Positions 5,124-7,021 of a DNA stretch of 7,021 nucleotides are shown piece after piece; within the stretch, counting starts at the first letter, position 1; every line of letters starts with the position of its first letter. Made by a program: the position numbers and the translations under genes. Origin of the DNA: an uncultured Microbacterium sp. (GTDB taxonomy: Bacteria; Actinomycetota; Actinomycetes; Actinomycetales; Microbacteriaceae); NCBI GenBank assembly GCA_937926065.1, contig CALANM010000180.1, forward strand, positions 1 through 7,021. The letters run 5' to 3'. The notes below the pieces were generated by a model. It had not been told where the DNA came from, did not search any database, and saw only the letters and a program-made list of their open reading frames with translations.

Positions 5124-6239
5124 TCAGCGGTCGAAGCCCTCGGCGATCAGCTCGATGAGCTCCTCGCGCTGCTCGATCGACAAGAAGGCCCCGGCGGCCG
5201 CGTTGAGCTGGAAGGCCTCGAGGTCATCGAGCGTGTACTCGAACGTCTCGGCCAGCAGCGCCAGTTCGCGTGTCAGCGACGTGCGGCTCATCGTGCGGTT
5301 GTCGACGTTCACGGTCACCGAGAATCCGAGCTGGTACAGCAGGTCGAAGGGGTGGTCCTCGAGGGCGGTGCCCCAGCGCGAGATCGCTCCCGTCTGCAGG
5401 TTCGACGAGGGCGACAGCTCGAGCGGGATCTCCCGGTCACGCACCCAGTGGGCGAGGTCGCCGAAGGTCACGAAGGTCTCCTCGCCCTTCTGCGACACGA
5501 CCTCGAGGTCCTCCGCGATGCGCACGCCGTGGCCCAGGCGCAGTGCGCGGCCGTCGATGAGCGCCGACCGGATGGAGTCGATCCCGGCGGCCTCCCCCGC
5601 GTGCACGGTGACGGGGAAGAACTCGGATGCCAGGTAGTCGAACGCGGCACGGTGCTTCGACGGCGGGAAGCCGTCTTCGGGGCCGGCGATGTCGAAGCCG
5701 ACGGCGCCGCGGCCGCGGAACGCGACCGCGAGCTCGGCGATCTCGAGGGAGCGGTCGGTGTGACGCATGGCGGTGATGAGCTGACCGACGCGAATGTCGC
5801 GGCCGCGCGCCTCGGCGGCATCCTCGCCCTCCTCGATGCCGTCCTGCACGGCCTCGACGACCTCTTCGAGGCTCAGGCCGCCCGCGAGGTGCTGCTCAGG
5901 GGCCCATCGCACCTCGCCGTAGATGACGCCGTCTTCCGCGAGGTCCTCGACGAACTCCCTCGCGACGCGCTGGAGCCCTTCGCGGGTCTGCATGACGGCG
6001 GTCGTGAGGTCGAATGTCTTCAGGTACTCGACGAGCGAGCCGGAGTCGCTCTTCTCCTCGAACCAGTCCGCGAGGTCGGCGGGGTCGGTCTCGGGCACTT
6101 CGATGCCGGCGGCGTCGGCGAGCTCGATGATCGTCTGGGGGCGGAGGGCGCCGTCGAGGTGATCGTGGAGCGACACCTTCGGCAGCGACCGGATGGAGAC
6201 CCCTTCGAGCTTCGCGTCGCCGTGCTGGTCGATGGCCAT
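5124..6239 (-). CDS. add: Adenosine deaminase
   Basis: This 371-residue zinc hydrolase converts adenosine (and deoxyadenosine) to inosine plus ammonia in purine salvage, in the cytoplasm. The zinc motif HDHLDG gives H25 and H27. VHAGEA gives zinc ligand H213 and the proton-donating E216. LGHGVR gives H237. The last metal/catalytic acid is D313 in VNVDNRTMSRTS, where Asn follows the Asp instead of the second Asp of the enterobacterial and mammalian enzymes; this DN form is usual in actinobacteria. SPSSN replaces the common CPTSN. The start is ATG 6239-6237, preceded by AGGAG (6244-6248) at a short 4-base spacing; the open frame upstream merely overlaps deoA. Full length for the family. It follows deoA by 32 bases and is probably cotranscribed with it. 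Confidence 0.95.
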   Translation of the reverse strand: MAIDQHGDAKLEGVSIRSLPKVSLHDHLDGALRPQTIIELADAAGIEVPETDPADLADWFEEKSDSGSLVEYLKTFDLTTAVMQTREGLQRVAREFVEDLAEDGVIYGEVRWAPEQHLAGGLSLEEVVEAVQDGIEEGEDAAEARGRDIRVGQLITAMRHTDRSLEIAELAVAFRGRGAVGFDIAGPEDGFPPSKHRAAFDYLASEFFPVTVHAGEAAGIDSIRSALIDGRALRLGHGVRIAEDLEVVSQKGEETFVTFGDLAHWVRDREIPLELSPSSNLQTGAISRWGTALEDHPFDLLYQLGFSVTVNVDNRTMSRTSLTRELALLAETFEYTLDDLEAFQLNAAAGAFLSIEQREELIELIAEGFDR

Positions 6240-6243
6240 GATT

Positions 6244-6248
6244 CTCCT
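6244..6248 (-). promoter_or_regulatory. Ribosome binding site of add
   Basis: Read on the minus strand, AGGAG stands 4 bases before the ATG. It fixes the start of adenosine deaminase although the frame stays open further upstream. Confidence 0.6.
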
Positions 6249-6256
6249 GAGTTCGG

Positions 6257-6273
6257 GATCCGTCGTGCGGATC
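6257..6273 (-). other. Small hairpin between deoA and add
   Basis: GATCCG (6257-6262) and CGGATC (6268-6273) are complementary around five bases, and the stem overlaps the deoA stop codon. It could tune the relative amounts of the two products or protect the upstream message. It is short enough to be chance. Confidence 0.28.
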
Positions 6274-7021
6274 AGGCGGTGATGCGTTCGAGCACCAGCG
6301 GGGTGGCCGCGGGGGCTTCGTCGGAGATCTCCCATGCCCCTTCGAGCGCGTCGAGGGCGCGGGAGAAGCGCTTGTCGTCGTCGGCGAGCAGCGTGAACAC
6401 CGGCTGACCCGCTGTGACGGCGGCGCCGGGCTTGACGTGCAGGTCGATGCCGGCGGCGTGGATGACGGGGTCCTGCGCGCGGGCGCGGCCGGCGCCGAGG
6501 CGCCAGGCGGCGATGCCGAACGGGAGGGCCTCCATGCGCGAGATCACGCCGTCGCGCTCGGCGACGATCGTGTGGGTCTCCCGGGGCTGCGGGAGCGGCG
6601 CGTCGGGGTCGCCGTCCTGCGCGCGGATCATGGCGCGCCACGTGTCCATCGCGCGGCCGTCCTTGAGGGCCGCTTCGACGTCGGCGTCGGGCTGACCGGC
6701 GAGCGCGAGCATCTCGCGGGCGAGCGCGACGGTGAGCTCGACGATGTCGGCGGGTCCGCCGCCGGCGAGCACCTCCACCGATTCGCGAACTTCGTTGGCG
6801 TTTCCGATCGCCAGCCCCAGCGGGGTGTTCATGTCGGTGAGGAGCGCCGTGGTCGCGACGCCTGAGTCGGTGCCCAGGGCGACCATCGTGCGGGCGAGCT
6901 CGCGCGCCTTGTCGACGTCGCGCATGAACGCGCCCGAGCCGAACTTGACGTCGAGGACGAGCGAGTCGGTGCCCTCGGCGATCTTCTTCGACATGATGCT
7001 CGACGCGATGAGCGGGATCGC
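6272..7021 (-). CDS. deoA: Thymidine phosphorylase, C-terminal part (5' end outside window)
   Basis: The visible 249 residues are the C-terminal ~57% of a pyrimidine-nucleoside phosphorylase, which splits thymidine with phosphate to thymine and deoxyribose-1-phosphate in nucleoside salvage. The visible part opens with AIPLIASSIMSKK, which carries the Ser and Lys equal to Ser186 and Lys190 of the E. coli enzyme (pyrimidine contacts). Then come DVKFGSGAFM, TDMNTPLGLAIGNANEVRES, and a C-terminal barrel-like domain from about DGVISRMEAL to LHVKPGAAVTAGQPVFTLLADD (PYNP_C type). The frame stays open to the window edge, so the internal ATG at 6994 is not the start. It is followed by add; in actinobacteria the usual order is cdd-deoA-add, so a cytidine deaminase gene is expected just beyond the edge. 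It could be called a general pyrimidine-nucleoside phosphorylase, since the sequence does not separate the specificities. Confidence 0.93.
   Translation of the reverse strand, partial: AIPLIASSIMSKKIAEGTDSLVLDVKFGSGAFMRDVDKARELARTMVALGTDSGVATTALLTDMNTPLGLAIGNANEVRESVEVLAGGGPADIVELTVALAREMLALAGQPDADVEAALKDGRAMDTWRAMIRAQDGDPDAPLPQPRETHTIVAERDGVISRMEALPFGIAAWRLGAGRARAQDPVIHAAGIDLHVKPGAAVTAGQPVFTLLADDDKRFSRALDALEGAWEISDEAPAATPLVLERITA

Noticed and set aside
5352..6407. A 351-residue plus-strand open frame opposite add
   Set aside because: Adenosine deaminase on the other strand has all of its catalytic motifs; this frame has none and no ribosome binding site.
6240..6641. N-terminal extension of adenosine deaminase into deoA
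   Set aside because: The frame is open, but the translation is Arg/Pro/His-rich and overlaps deoA coding. The family N-terminus and the AGGAG site both place the start at 6239.
1..7021. tRNA, rRNA, riboswitch or replication origin
   Set aside because: I saw no cloverleaf, rRNA segment, known riboswitch core or cluster of DnaA-box-like sequences on either strand.

Overview
This is a GC-rich window from an actinobacterium. It most resembles Microbacterium or another Microbacteriaceae. The reasons are the near-exclusive G/C third codon positions in the main genes, the actinobacterial form of adenosine deaminase (HDHLDG and VDNRTMSRTS motifs), and the deoA-add order known from actinobacteria such as Mycobacterium tuberculosis. 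The genus is an inference from recall; no search was run.

Layout. Positions 2-406 (+) hold the C-terminal part of a TauE/SafE-type membrane transporter. After a 70-base gap with a perfect 7+3+7 palindrome comes a tight three-gene operon on the + strand (477-3734): a class B flavin-containing monooxygenase, a bile acid:sodium symporter (BASS/SBF) family carrier, and an extended short-chain dehydrogenase/epimerase. The carrier starts 4 bases after the monooxygenase stop. The dehydrogenase GTG overlaps the carrier stop. Together they look like an uptake-plus-oxidation module for an unidentified, probably acidic organic compound.

Positions 3735-4161 hold no convincing gene. They carry two copies of an 85-86 base inverted-repeat element whose arms read GTTCACAACTCCGGAGA. 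A third copy lies at 5023-5107. The three copies bracket a solitary gene (4162-5061, +) for a protein with an N-terminal winged-helix (AbiEi-antitoxin-like) region and a C-terminal DUF559/Vsr-like nuclease domain. The third copy encodes the last residues of that protein and runs to within 16 bases of the next gene. This nuclease-plus-repeat arrangement is the most unusual part of the window. It recalls REP/RAYT pairs but with a different enzyme class; the functional link is a hypothesis.

The right end, read on the minus strand, is a nucleoside salvage operon: deoA (thymidine phosphorylase, N-terminus beyond the window edge), then 32 bases, then add (adenosine deaminase). It converges with the nuclease gene, with repeat copy 3 at the junction.
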